13,446 nucleotides of DNA from UBA11475 sp045593005 (GTDB taxonomy: Bacteria; Bacillota; Clostridia; Christensenellales; Borkfalkiaceae), in NCBI GenBank assembly GCA_045593005.1, contig JAZNVV010000073.1:1-13446 (forward strand), given 5' to 3'. Made by a program: the position numbers and the translations under genes. Within the stretch, counting starts at the first letter, position 1, and every line of letters begins with the position of its first letter. Below the pieces are notes generated by a model, which saw only the letters and a list, made by a program, of their open reading frames with translations, was not told the DNA's origin and searched no databases. Positions 1-7,532 of this stretch are shown in pieces.

Positions 1-166
1 CAACGCGGAAGGGAAGCTCGTGGGCGACGTGGACTTTGCATCGGTGGAGCCGATTGCGGGCTTTATCACCCCCGTGCCCGGCGGGGTCGGTCCCATGACC
101 ATTACGATGCTGATGAAAAACACCCTTACCGCGGCGAAGAAGTTTGGCAAGAAAAAAAACTTGTGA
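1..166 (+). CDS. folD: FolD, C-terminal end (partial): methylenetetrahydrofolate dehydrogenase/cyclohydrolase
   Basis: The last 54 codons of FolD, read from base 2 to the TGA at 164-166; the 5' part lies outside the window. FolD is a cytosolic bifunctional enzyme that interconverts 5,10-methylene-THF, methenyl-THF and 10-formyl-THF, feeding purine and fMet synthesis. The diagnostic C-terminal signature PVPGGVGPMT is present, preceded by GDVDF and an IAGFITP stretch, which is the usual FolD ending. Composition is odd: about 60% GC, and by my count 42 of 54 sense codons end in G or C, whereas genes from base 423 onward are AT-rich and rarely do so. Identity is secure; whether it belongs to the same replicon as the rest is less so (see findings). 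Confidence 0.93.
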   Translation, partial: NAEGKLVGDVDFASVEPIAGFITPVPGGVGPMTITMLMKNTLTAAKKFGKKKNL

Positions 167-194
167 CGGAATTGCAACAAATGCATTTTACCTC

Positions 195-223
195 TTGACA
201 TTTGGCAAAAAATTTGCTATAAT
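195..223 (+). promoter_or_regulatory. Strong sigma-A promoter of the tRNA-Thr gene
   Basis: Consensus -35 TTGACA at 195-200, exactly 17 bases of spacer, and consensus -10 TATAAT at 218-223 with an extended -10 TGC just before it (215-217). Expected start is about 230, only about six bases before the mature tRNA. A perfect promoter fits a stable-RNA gene. Confidence 0.88.
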
Positions 224-235
224 AGTCGAGTAATC

Positions 236-311
236 GCTGATGTAGCTCAGTCGGTAGAGTGCGTCCTTGGTAAGGACGAGGTCGTCGGTTCAAGTCCGAT
301 TAGCAGCTCCA
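236..311 (+). tRNA. tRNA-Thr (anticodon GGT) with imperfect acceptor stem
   Basis: A cloverleaf can be drawn by hand. Acceptor 5' arm 236-242; D-stem 245-248/257-260; anticodon stem 262-266/274-278 with loop TTGGTAA, so the anticodon GGT is at 269-271 (threonine ACC/ACU); T-stem 284-288/296-300 with loop TTCAAGT; acceptor 3' arm 301-307; discriminator T308; encoded CCA 309-311. The acceptor stem is not perfect: GCTGATG faces TAGCAGC, giving an A·G mismatch at pair 5-68 and a G·T at 7-66, and the T-stem has a G·T at 49-65. All three defects arise if the part 3' of the T-loop comes from a different tRNA-Thr, since TAGCAGC is the exact complement of GCTGCTA. It sits alone between its own promoter and terminator. 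Confidence 0.93.
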
Positions 312-312
312 T

Positions 313-345
313 AAAAGACTTTGTTTAATTACAAGGTCTTTTTTT
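313..345 (+). terminator. Rho-independent terminator of the tRNA unit
   Basis: A 12-bp stem, 313-324 with 331-342 (one G·U), a 6-base loop TTAATT and a T-run at 339-345. It starts two bases after the CCA end, so the tRNA is a single-gene unit. Confidence 0.88.
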
Positions 346-354
346 ATTATATTG

Positions 355-383
355 TTGATTAAATTTAAATAAAATGATAAAAT
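355..383 (+). promoter_or_regulatory. Probable promoter of the SbcD/SbcC-like operon
   Basis: TTGATT at 355-360, 17-base spacer, TAAAAT at 378-383 with an extended TGA at 375-377. A start near 390 gives a leader of about 33 bases. The surroundings are very AT-rich, so chance matches are easy; another -10 like string (TATTAT, 393-398) lies downstream without a good -35. Confidence 0.45.
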
Positions 384-422
384 TATTTTGTATATTATGT
401 AGTTTTAAATTTGGGGTTTTAT

Positions 423-1508
423 ATGAAAATTTTACACACGTCCGACTTGCATTTAGGTTCAAAACTAACGGCAAATCTAGACGCAATCAAAAGTAAACAG
501 CGTAAAGCAGAAATTCTGTCTAATTTTGATAGATTATTATTTACTGCAAAAGAAATGGGAGTAGAGCTTGTTATTATTGCTGGTGATTTATTTGATACAG
601 AAAATATTACCAAACACGTATCTACTGAAGTTATTTCAACGCTTGAAAAACATAGTGATATAAAAATTATTTATTGCGTAGGTAATCATGAAAGCACGGC
701 TTTTATTGATAAAAACGACAATTTGCCAAAAAATCTTATTTGTATAACTCAAACAGAGTGGCAGACGTTTAGATTTGGCGACGTTACAGTTACAGGCGCT
801 AATTTAACAGGGACGAATAATTCTTTATTATATAAAACTTTAATGCTTGACGGCGCTGATAAAAATATTGTCATATTGCACGGAGAAATAGCAAAACACA
901 AATCTTCAATGCCGGGCGAAAGGATTAATTTGCCTGAACTATGCGATAAAAATATTGATTATTTGGCACTCGGTCATTATCATTTTTACGAAACGGGCAA
1001 ACTTGACGAAAGAGGTATTTATGCGTATTCCGGCTGTTTGGAAGGGCGTGGCTTTGATGAACTTGGGCAAAAAGGTTTTATTTTAATTGATACTAAAGAT
1101 ATAACTAATCCAAAATTCATACCTTTTTCAAAGCGCAATTTGCACGAAATTACTGTTGATATTACAAACTGTACGTCTTGGGTGGAAGTTAGAAAAGAAG
1201 TTGATGTCAAAATTTACGACATTTCAAGTAAAGATTTAGTAAAAATTGTATTAACAGGTAGCTACAACGTTAATAATGAAACGATTATTTATACTGAAGA
1301 GTTAGAACAACAGTTAAATAATAAATTTTATTTTGCAAAAGTTTACGATAAAACGGAAATTTCTTTAACCGACAGCGATTTAGAGGGTGCTATCGGGCTT
1401 AAAGCAGAGTTTTTTAGAAAAATTAAAAGTGATGAAAGTCTATCCGACCACGATAAATCAGATATATTGCAACTTGGCTTAAAAGCACTTAAAGGGGAAG
1501 AACTATAA
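423..1508 (+). CDS. SbcD/Mre11-like DNA repair exonuclease (metallophosphoesterase, YhaO-type)
   Basis: A 361-residue protein with the calcineurin-like phosphoesterase motifs in order: DLHLG (D8, H10), GDLFD (D55), GNHE (N88, H89), LHGE (H153) and GHYH (H185, H187). These residues form the two-metal centre of Mre11/SbcD nucleases, which with a Rad50/SbcC-type ATPase process double-strand ends, hairpins and blocked ends. The C-terminal part (from about residue 230) resembles the capping and partner-binding region but is not recognisable in detail. I chose ATG 423 because MKILHTSDLHLG is the usual start of the family and GGGG at 413-416 sits six bases upstream; an in-frame TTG at 411 would place that site inside the gene. 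The stop overlaps the next start by one base (TAATG), so translation is probably coupled. Length is near that of B. subtilis YhaO (about 400). Exact substrate unknown. Confidence 0.88.
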   Translation: MKILHTSDLHLGSKLTANLDAIKSKQRKAEILSNFDRLLFTAKEMGVELVIIAGDLFDTENITKHVSTEVISTLEKHSDIKIIYCVGNHESTAFIDKNDNLPKNLICITQTEWQTFRFGDVTVTGANLTGTNNSLLYKTLMLDGADKNIVILHGEIAKHKSSMPGERINLPELCDKNIDYLALGHYHFYETGKLDERGIYAYSGCLEGRGFDELGQKGFILIDTKDITNPKFIPFSKRNLHEITVDITNCTSWVEVRKEVDVKIYDISSKDLVKIVLTGSYNVNNETIIYTEELEQQLNNKFYFAKVYDKTEISLTDSDLEGAIGLKAEFFRKIKSDESLSDHDKSDILQLGLKALKGEEL

Positions 1509-3805
1509 TGTATCTATTAAAGTGCCATATTGAAAACTTCGGCAAATTTACCGATTTTGATTACGAATTTAATAAAGGATTAAACGTTATTAACAAGGAA
1601 AACGGTTGGGGCAAAACAACGTTGTCAATCTTCATTAAAGCAATTTTTTACGGTATGACTTCTTCGCAAAAGCACAATCTTGACGATAACGACAGGAAAT
1701 TATATCAACCAAGTAATAACGGCAAGTACGGTGGCTACATTGACTTTGTAAAAGAAGGTAAAGAATATCGTTTAGAAAGATATTTTGGAAAGACAGAAAG
1801 TTCGGATTTTTGTAATTTAACCGATCTATCGACGGGTAAGCCATACCCAGAGGGCGCTAAAAGTTGGGGTGAAAGACTTTTTGGCGTTAACTGCGACGCA
1901 TTTTTAAGAACGCTGTTTTTATGTCAAAAAGACATAGATTTATCTAATAATAAAAGTATTTCTGATAAAATAGGAAACGTTTATCAAGAAACTGATAATG
2001 AGAGCATTGATAAAGCTTTAAAGATATTAGATAAAAAGAGAGTGGAATTAAAGCATAAAAACGGTAAAGGAGGTTTAATTTTTGATAAAAAAGAAAAACT
2101 TTCCGAAGTAAATTCGAATATTGAAAGATGCAAAATGGCTATTTTAGCTGTTGAAACGATTGAAAACAAAGTTATTGAGGCTGAAAAGGAAATTATAAAG
2201 GTAGAAAAAGATCTAAAAAAGGTTTCCGAATTAGCGAAAGAAGTTAGAGAAGTTGAGGCTATTAAAGAAAGGAAAAAACTTTTTGATGAAAAAAATGATA
2301 AAAAAGAAAAATTATCATTAAAACTTGCTTTAAATCTTAAAATTTTAGAAAATAGCAACGCAACACTTAACGACGTAGAACAAAAAATTGCCGATTGTTC
2401 AGAAATTGTCGCTTTAAAAAACGACGTTAAGGATAGTGAAATTAAATTGCATGATTTAAGCGAAAAAAGACAAAAAATTAATTCTACTTATTTAACTAAT
2501 CCGACTTTTAATGATTTGCAAGAGTTGACTTTGCTATCTAATGCGCGCACAGAGATAGAAACTAATATATCTGAAAAGGAAATTTTATCCGTTTCTACAA
2601 AAAACAATAAGTTTTCATTGCTTTTAACAATATTATCTGCTGTAATGCTTGTAACGGGCGTTATAATTGCGTTATTTGGTTCAGTTATATTTGGGGCGAT
2701 AGTTGCCGTTACTGGCTTTGTAGGGGCATTTGTGGGCTTAATATTATACGTTACAAAATCAATTAAAATAAATGCAACGTATAATAGTAAAAATGATACG
2801 TCAGAAGTTTTAGAAGTCCGTAAATTGAATATAGAAACTCAAATTTTATCATTAAAAACAAAGCTTGGTTTAGTTGATTTAGGTTTAACAGACCTAGCAG
2901 GAAAGTTAACTAATGACTTGGATAAGTTAAGTGATATTTCTGCAAGTGAAAAGCACTTAAAAGAGTATATAGCTGATAAATCTAATAAAATAATAGAAAA
3001 AGAAAACGACGTCATAGCCTTTTTATCACAATTTAATTTGCCTAATGAATATAAAACCGATAATTATAAGGAATTACTAAATAAAATTGTGTTGATTATG
3101 CGTGACATAATCGCTTTTGAAGAAGAAATTATAGCACTTGAAAAAGATATTGAAACGTTAAAATCAAATGGAATTATTATAAGTGAAGAATTGTTTAAAA
3201 TAAACAAGTCAGAAATAGATGAAAAAGAAAAAGAGTTAAATAGTTTATTAATTCAAAAAAGGAACAATTTATCGTTATTAAAAAATAATCAAAAAGATTG
3301 TTACTTAAAGCAAGAAAGGCTGTCTGACCTTGAAGAAGAGGCTACATTATTAAGTGAAGAAATTTTTTCACTTATAAATAAATATAATTTAGTGACAAAA
3401 ACTATTGAACTATTATCAGAGGCAAGGAAAGATTTATCTGAAAAATATTTAGCGCCGATAACTAACGGAGTTAATTATTATTTAAAGCGTTTAACTGGTA
3501 AGGAAGATAAGATATATTTAGATACGGAATATAAGGTTAACGTAGAAATCGGTGGGGAACTTAAATCGATAGATTATTGCTCGCTTGGCTGGAAAAATAT
3601 TTATTCACTAGCGTTAAGATTTGCGTTTATTGACGAAGTGTATAAAGATGTCTCCATTATAAACCGTCCATTTATTATACTTGACGACCCTTTTGTTAAT
3701 TTTGACGACGGTAATTTAGAATTAACGCTTAACGCAATTAATGAAATTTCAAAAGAAAGACAAATAATTTATTTTGTTTGCCACGATTCAAGAATATGTA
3801 AATAA
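1508..3805 (+). CDS. SbcC/Rad50-like AAA ATPase with membrane hairpin instead of zinc hook (YhaN-type)
   Basis: A 765-residue ATPase partner of the preceding nuclease. The N-terminus reads FGKF then Walker A ENGWGKTT (31-38); the first glycine of the usual GxxxxGKT is K30. After the ATPase N-lobe come coiled-coil stretches rich in Lys and Glu (about 190-365 and 440-680). Between them, at about residues 369-415, lies a hydrophobic double segment that looks like two membrane helices. No CxxC zinc hook is present. The C-lobe has a degenerate ABC signature (CSLGW rather than LSxGE), Walker B FIILDDPFVNFDD (about 721-733) and an H-loop VCHDSR near the end. The AAGGGGAAG ribosome site is in the upstream gene's tail. 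By analogy with B. subtilis YhaN the complex may be membrane-anchored; at 765 residues it is shorter than YhaN or SbcC (about 950-1050). Family clear, role in repair inferred. Confidence 0.85.
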   Translation: MYLLKCHIENFGKFTDFDYEFNKGLNVINKENGWGKTTLSIFIKAIFYGMTSSQKHNLDDNDRKLYQPSNNGKYGGYIDFVKEGKEYRLERYFGKTESSDFCNLTDLSTGKPYPEGAKSWGERLFGVNCDAFLRTLFLCQKDIDLSNNKSISDKIGNVYQETDNESIDKALKILDKKRVELKHKNGKGGLIFDKKEKLSEVNSNIERCKMAILAVETIENKVIEAEKEIIKVEKDLKKVSELAKEVREVEAIKERKKLFDEKNDKKEKLSLKLALNLKILENSNATLNDVEQKIADCSEIVALKNDVKDSEIKLHDLSEKRQKINSTYLTNPTFNDLQELTLLSNARTEIETNISEKEILSVSTKNNKFSLLLTILSAVMLVTGVIIALFGSVIFGAIVAVTGFVGAFVGLILYVTKSIKINATYNSKNDTSEVLEVRKLNIETQILSLKTKLGLVDLGLTDLAGKLTNDLDKLSDISASEKHLKEYIADKSNKIIEKENDVIAFLSQFNLPNEYKTDNYKELLNKIVLIMRDIIAFEEEIIALEKDIETLKSNGIIISEELFKINKSEIDEKEKELNSLLIQKRNNLSLLKNNQKDCYLKQERLSDLEEEATLLSEEIFSLINKYNLVTKTIELLSEARKDLSEKYLAPITNGVNYYLKRLTGKEDKIYLDTEYKVNVEIGGELKSIDYCSLGWKNIYSLALRFAFIDEVYKDVSIINRPFIILDDPFVNFDDGNLELTLNAINEISKERQIIYFVCHDSRICK

Positions 3806-3842
3806 CTTTATATGTCAATTTTATATTAATTTTTTTTGATAA

Positions 3843-3872
3843 TTGACTTAGTTATAATAAATATTCTATAAT
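3843..3872 (+). promoter_or_regulatory. Probable promoter of the ABC transporter operon
   Basis: TTGACT at 3843-3848, 18-base spacer and a perfect TATAAT at 3867-3872, giving a start near 3879 and a leader of about 19 bases. A second TATAAT at 3853-3858 lies in the spacer and lacks a -35. The 7-base arms GTCAATT (3814-3820) and AATTGAC (3841-3847) form an inverted repeat overlapping the -35, possibly an operator, possibly chance. Confidence 0.65.
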
Positions 3873-3885
3873 ATAAAAAAATTTT

Positions 3886-3889
3886 GGAG
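3886..3889 (+). promoter_or_regulatory. Ribosome binding site selecting a TTG start
   Basis: GGAG eight bases before TTG 3898. No ATG in frame lies nearby, and the ATPase domain aligns from the very first residues (MLELKNITK), so TTG is the start. Confidence 0.8.
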
Positions 3890-3897
3890 ATAAAACG

Positions 3898-6471
3898 TTG
3901 TTAGAATTAAAAAATATTACAAAAAACTATTACGTTGGGGACGAAACGGTTGAAGCGCTAAAAGGCGTTGATATTAAGTTTAGGGAAAGCGATTTTGTTT
4001 CGATTTTAGGTCCGTCTGGCTGTGGTAAAACCACCCTTTTAAATATTATCGGTGGGCTTGACCATTACACGTCGGGTGATTTAATAATTAACGGTGTTAG
4101 CACTAAAGAATATAAAGATAAAGACTGGGATACTTATAGAAATCACTCTATCGGTTTTGTTTTCCAAAGTTATAATCTTATTCCACACCAAACAGTATTA
4201 GAAAACGTCGAACTTGCTTTGACGCTTTCTGGTGTATCTAAAAAGGAAAGACGTGAGCGTGCGAAAGAGGCACTTATTAAAGTTGGCTTAAAAGATAAGT
4301 TAAAGAGCAAGCCTAACCAACTTTCAGGTGGGCAAATGCAAAGGGTTGCCATAGCACGCGCGCTTGTTAACGACCCTGATATTTTACTTGCTGACGAACC
4401 TACTGGCGCGCTTGATTCTACTACAAGCGTACAAATAATGGATTTACTTGCTGAAATCGCTAAAGACAGACTTATCATTATGGTTACGCATAATCCGTCG
4501 CTTGCCGAAGAATATTCAACAAGAATTATCCGTATTTTAGATGGTTTAATTATAGACGATACAAAACCACTAACAGAAGAAGAACTTTCTTTAATTGAAA
4601 GTGAAAAAAATCAAGAAAAACCTTGTGATGCTATTGATAATACTTCAGTAGAAGAACATATTTACGCAAGAAAGAAAGTAAAAAAGAATAAAACTTCAAT
4701 GTCTTTTTTGACAGCGTTATCATTAAGCTTTAAAAACTTAATGACAAAAAAAGGCAGGACGTTTTTAACGTCATTTGCAGGCTCAATAGGTATAATCGGT
4801 ATTGCGCTAGTTTTAGCAATTTCAAGTGGTTTTCAAGCATACATTGATAGGGTGCAAAAGGATACGCTATCGAATTATCCTATTACAATTACGGCACAAG
4901 CAACCGACGTTGAAAGTATTTTAACATCCGTTATGGATAAAGATGAAGAACTTGAAGAGTTCCCAGACGACGAATTTATTACTGTAAATAAAACGAACAC
5001 TAAAATGCTTCAATCAATGAGCCAAAGTCGTAAAACGAACGATTTAAAAAACTTCAAAAAGTATATTGAAGCCACAGATACTGCGCTTGATGAAAGTAAA
5101 ATTAGTGCCGTTCAATACGTATACAATTTTGATTTTAGCGTTTATTACAACGGCGTTAATTTAGATGAAAAAAGTAACAAGCTTAAGAGCGTGATTGAGG
5201 GCAGTAGCGCTTTTGGTGAAATGATAAATAATCAAGAATTTATCAAGTCACAATACGACTTAATAGGCTCAAATAGTAGATGGAATAATCCAAATTCAGC
5301 CAACGAGGCAATTTTAGTCGTCAATACTTATAACCAAATTAGTGATTCAACTTTGCTTAATTTAGGATTTAAGACAAAAGGTACTTTTGACCTTTTAGTT
5401 GAAATGTTCAAAATGTCTATGAAAGGCGTTCAAGAAGATACGATAAAAGGTATGGTTAAAACGACTTTTGGTTACGACAATTATGAAGATTTACCAGAGG
5501 TAATCACTTTTAACGAAATTATCGGCAGAAAATATATCATTATGCCTAATTCATATTTTTATGAGTTAGCAGAGGTAACCGAAGGAGAAAATGCTGGTAA
5601 AAAATATGCTAAAGAAATAACTCCTAATATATCTACTGGTATTGAAATTGAGATTGTAGGTATTGCAAGACTTAATGAAGAAGTAGTTGGTGGCTCGTTA
5701 ACTTCTACGGTCGTATATAGTGATGCTTTAACTAAAAAATTAATTGAAATTAGCAATAGTTCAGCTGTTATTCAAGAACAACTTAATGATTTACGTTACA
5801 ATATTTTTGACGAAACTGGCGCAGGCAAATTTGAAGATACTCCTATTGTGTTAGACACGAAAGAAGGTGAAAAGAATTTAAGAAAATTAGGTTATGCCGA
5901 TATCGACGCTCCGTCGAGCATTGCCATTTATCCAGTAAGTTTTGAAGATAAAGATTATATCGAAGAATATATTTTGGACTACAACAAAACTGTTGATGAA
6001 GACCAAAAAATCACATATACCGACTTTTTAGGGCTTATGATGAGTTCAATTTCAACTATTATTGACGCTATCAGTTACGTTCTTATCGGTTTTGTTTCCG
6101 TTTCACTTGTCGTATCTTCAATAATGATAGGTATTATCACGTATATTTCTGTATTAGAAAGAATAAAAGAAATAGGTATTTTACGTGCCGTTGGCGCATC
6201 AAAGAAAGATATTTCAAGAGTATTTAATGCAGAAACCTTGATTATTGGTTTTGTTAGTGGTATTATAGGTATAGGTGCAACGTTGTTATTAACGATACCT
6301 ATTAATCTAATTTTAAGCGCGTTGGCTGGCATTAAAAACGTAGCAAGTCTACCTGTCGCAGGTGCATTTATCCTTGTTGGTATAAGTATGTTACTGACCT
6401 TTATTGCAGGGCTTGTTCCATCAAGAATTGCCGCTAAAAAAGACCCAGTTGAAGCGTTAAGGAGTGAATAA
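3898..6471 (+). CDS. Fused ABC transporter ATPase/permease, MacB/FtsX type
   Basis: An 857-residue single-chain half-transporter. The N-terminal ATPase (about 1-225) is complete: Walker A GPSGCGKTT (38-46), Q-loop FVFQSYN, signature LSGGQ (142-146), Walker B ILLADEP (162-168, Glu167) and switch His198 in THNP. This is the LolD/MacB/YknY subfamily. A linker leads to membrane helix 1 (about 290-312), a large outside domain (about 315-710), then three helices (about 722-748, 782-806 and 818-843), the FtsX/MacB permease layout. The characteristic ERIKEIGILRAVGASKKD loop follows helix 2, and the protein ends in PSRIAAKKDPVEALRSE. Such mechanotransmission transporters export or sense peptides, lipoproteins or antibiotics rather than import nutrients; the outside domain does not let me name the substrate. 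The gene is probably co-transcribed with galM, since no terminator intervenes and the stop is one base from the next ATG. Confidence 0.9.
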   Translation: MLELKNITKNYYVGDETVEALKGVDIKFRESDFVSILGPSGCGKTTLLNIIGGLDHYTSGDLIINGVSTKEYKDKDWDTYRNHSIGFVFQSYNLIPHQTVLENVELALTLSGVSKKERRERAKEALIKVGLKDKLKSKPNQLSGGQMQRVAIARALVNDPDILLADEPTGALDSTTSVQIMDLLAEIAKDRLIIMVTHNPSLAEEYSTRIIRILDGLIIDDTKPLTEEELSLIESEKNQEKPCDAIDNTSVEEHIYARKKVKKNKTSMSFLTALSLSFKNLMTKKGRTFLTSFAGSIGIIGIALVLAISSGFQAYIDRVQKDTLSNYPITITAQATDVESILTSVMDKDEELEEFPDDEFITVNKTNTKMLQSMSQSRKTNDLKNFKKYIEATDTALDESKISAVQYVYNFDFSVYYNGVNLDEKSNKLKSVIEGSSAFGEMINNQEFIKSQYDLIGSNSRWNNPNSANEAILVVNTYNQISDSTLLNLGFKTKGTFDLLVEMFKMSMKGVQEDTIKGMVKTTFGYDNYEDLPEVITFNEIIGRKYIIMPNSYFYELAEVTEGENAGKKYAKEITPNISTGIEIEIVGIARLNEEVVGGSLTSTVVYSDALTKKLIEISNSSAVIQEQLNDLRYNIFDETGAGKFEDTPIVLDTKEGEKNLRKLGYADIDAPSSIAIYPVSFEDKDYIEEYILDYNKTVDEDQKITYTDFLGLMMSSISTIIDAISYVLIGFVSVSLVVSSIMIGIITYISVLERIKEIGILRAVGASKKDISRVFNAETLIIGFVSGIIGIGATLLLTIPINLILSALAGIKNVASLPVAGAFILVGISMLLTFIAGLVPSRIAAKKDPVEALRSE
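6461..6464 (+). promoter_or_regulatory. Ribosome binding site deciding the galM start
   Basis: AAGGAG ends at 6464, eight bases before ATG 6473. An in-frame GTG at 6464 would overlap this site, so ATG 6473 is preferred. Confidence 0.75.
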
Positions 6472-6472
6472 A

Positions 6473-7504
6473 ATGATTGCTAAAAAAGATTTTGGATATA
6501 CGTCTACTGGTGAAAAGGTTGACCTTTACGTATTATCAAACGGTTGTATGGAAGTTTCCGTTATTACTTACGGCGCAACGCTACAAGCAATTAAAGTACC
6601 AGACAAAAACGGTAAACTTATCGACGTATGCTTGGGTTATGATACGATAGAAGGTTATCAGGCAAACGGTGGTTACCTTGGCGCTGTTATCGGCAGAGTA
6701 GGCAACCGTATTGCTGAAGGTGAATTTACACTTAACGGCGTAAAATACAATATCTTTAAAAATGAAAGACTTGCATCTTTACACGGTGGCAAAGTAGGCT
6801 TTGACAAAAAGGTTTGGAAGGCTGAAATTGTTGGGGAAACGGTTGAATTTACCTATCTTTCCGTAGATGGAGAAGAAAATTATCCAGGCAATTTAAACGT
6901 TAAGGTCATTTATTCGGTTTCAAATGATAATGAATTAAAACTTGAATATATTGCTACAACTGATAAAGATACGCTTTGCAACCTAACAAACCACGCATAC
7001 TTTAACGTTAATGGTCAAGACGCAGGCTCGGCAAGGGACGTTATTTTAACAATAGATGCTGATAGCATTACACCTGTTGGCGACGGGTTATTGCCAGACG
7101 GTAAATTTATGGACGTTACTGGCACTCCTTTCGATTTTAGAACGGGTAAGCCTATGGGTGAAGGTATTGACGACGTTTCTAATGAGCAGATTGCCAAGGG
7201 CAGAGGTTTTGACCACAACTTTGTATTAAATAAAAAAGGTTTTGGCTGGTATGCGTCAGCCGTTAGTCCACAAACGGGCATAAAAATGGACTGTTATACC
7301 GATTTACCTGGCGTTCAATTATACGCAGGTGGCACGACAGCCGTCGGCAAGGGTGGTATTAAGTACGTTAGAAACGGTGCTTTCTGTTTGGAAACGCAAG
7401 TTCATCCTAACGCAATTAATTGTCCTGAATATCCGTCAATCGTTTTAAAGGCAGGTGAAACTTATAATACTGTTTCAACCTATAAATTTAGTATTGTTAA
7501 GTAA
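6473..7504 (+). CDS. galM: Aldose 1-epimerase (mutarotase)
   Basis: A 343-residue cytosolic enzyme that interconverts alpha and beta anomers of glucose and galactose, the first step of the Leloir pathway. The galactose mutarotase fold is recognisable throughout: YGATLQ near the start, GYDTIEGY, the GAVIGRVGNRI segment, LHGG with His104, LTNHAYFN with His174, FDHNFVL, GVQLYAGG, and LETQ with Glu307 near the C-terminus. His104, His174 and Glu307 correspond to the catalytic acid/base set known from Lactococcus GalM (His96, His170, Glu304). Length is typical (about 340). It starts one base after the ABC transporter stop, with its ribosome site inside that gene, so the two are very likely co-transcribed; no sugar-specific gene is near, and a functional link to the transporter is not evident. 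The next gene follows after 28 bases with no terminator. Confidence 0.95.
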   Translation: MIAKKDFGYTSTGEKVDLYVLSNGCMEVSVITYGATLQAIKVPDKNGKLIDVCLGYDTIEGYQANGGYLGAVIGRVGNRIAEGEFTLNGVKYNIFKNERLASLHGGKVGFDKKVWKAEIVGETVEFTYLSVDGEENYPGNLNVKVIYSVSNDNELKLEYIATTDKDTLCNLTNHAYFNVNGQDAGSARDVILTIDADSITPVGDGLLPDGKFMDVTGTPFDFRTGKPMGEGIDDVSNEQIAKGRGFDHNFVLNKKGFGWYASAVSPQTGIKMDCYTDLPGVQLYAGGTTAVGKGGIKYVRNGAFCLETQVHPNAINCPEYPSIVLKAGETYNTVSTYKFSIVK

Positions 7505-7532
7505 AGTGTAAATAAATTTTTCAAGGTGTGTA

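Noticed and set aside
312..422. Integrase or recombination gene next to the tRNA
   Set aside because: None is found in the short AT-rich gap or elsewhere in the window, so integration at the tRNA remains only a hypothesis.
411..425. TTG at 411 as start of the SbcD-like gene
   Set aside because: It would place the GGGG ribosome site inside the gene; the family begins at MKILHTSDLHLG, i.e. ATG 423.
1984..2358. Minus-strand open frame inside the SbcC-like gene
   Set aside because: It is a low-complexity Ser/Phe-rich mirror of the Lys/Glu-rich coiled coil with no ribosome site; a shadow frame.
4170..4478. Minus-strand open frame opposite the ABC ATPase domain
   Set aside because: It overlaps strongly conserved ATPase motifs on the plus strand and resembles no protein; a shadow frame.
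6464..6475. GTG at 6464 as start of galM
   Set aside because: It overlaps the GGAG site that correctly serves ATG 6473.
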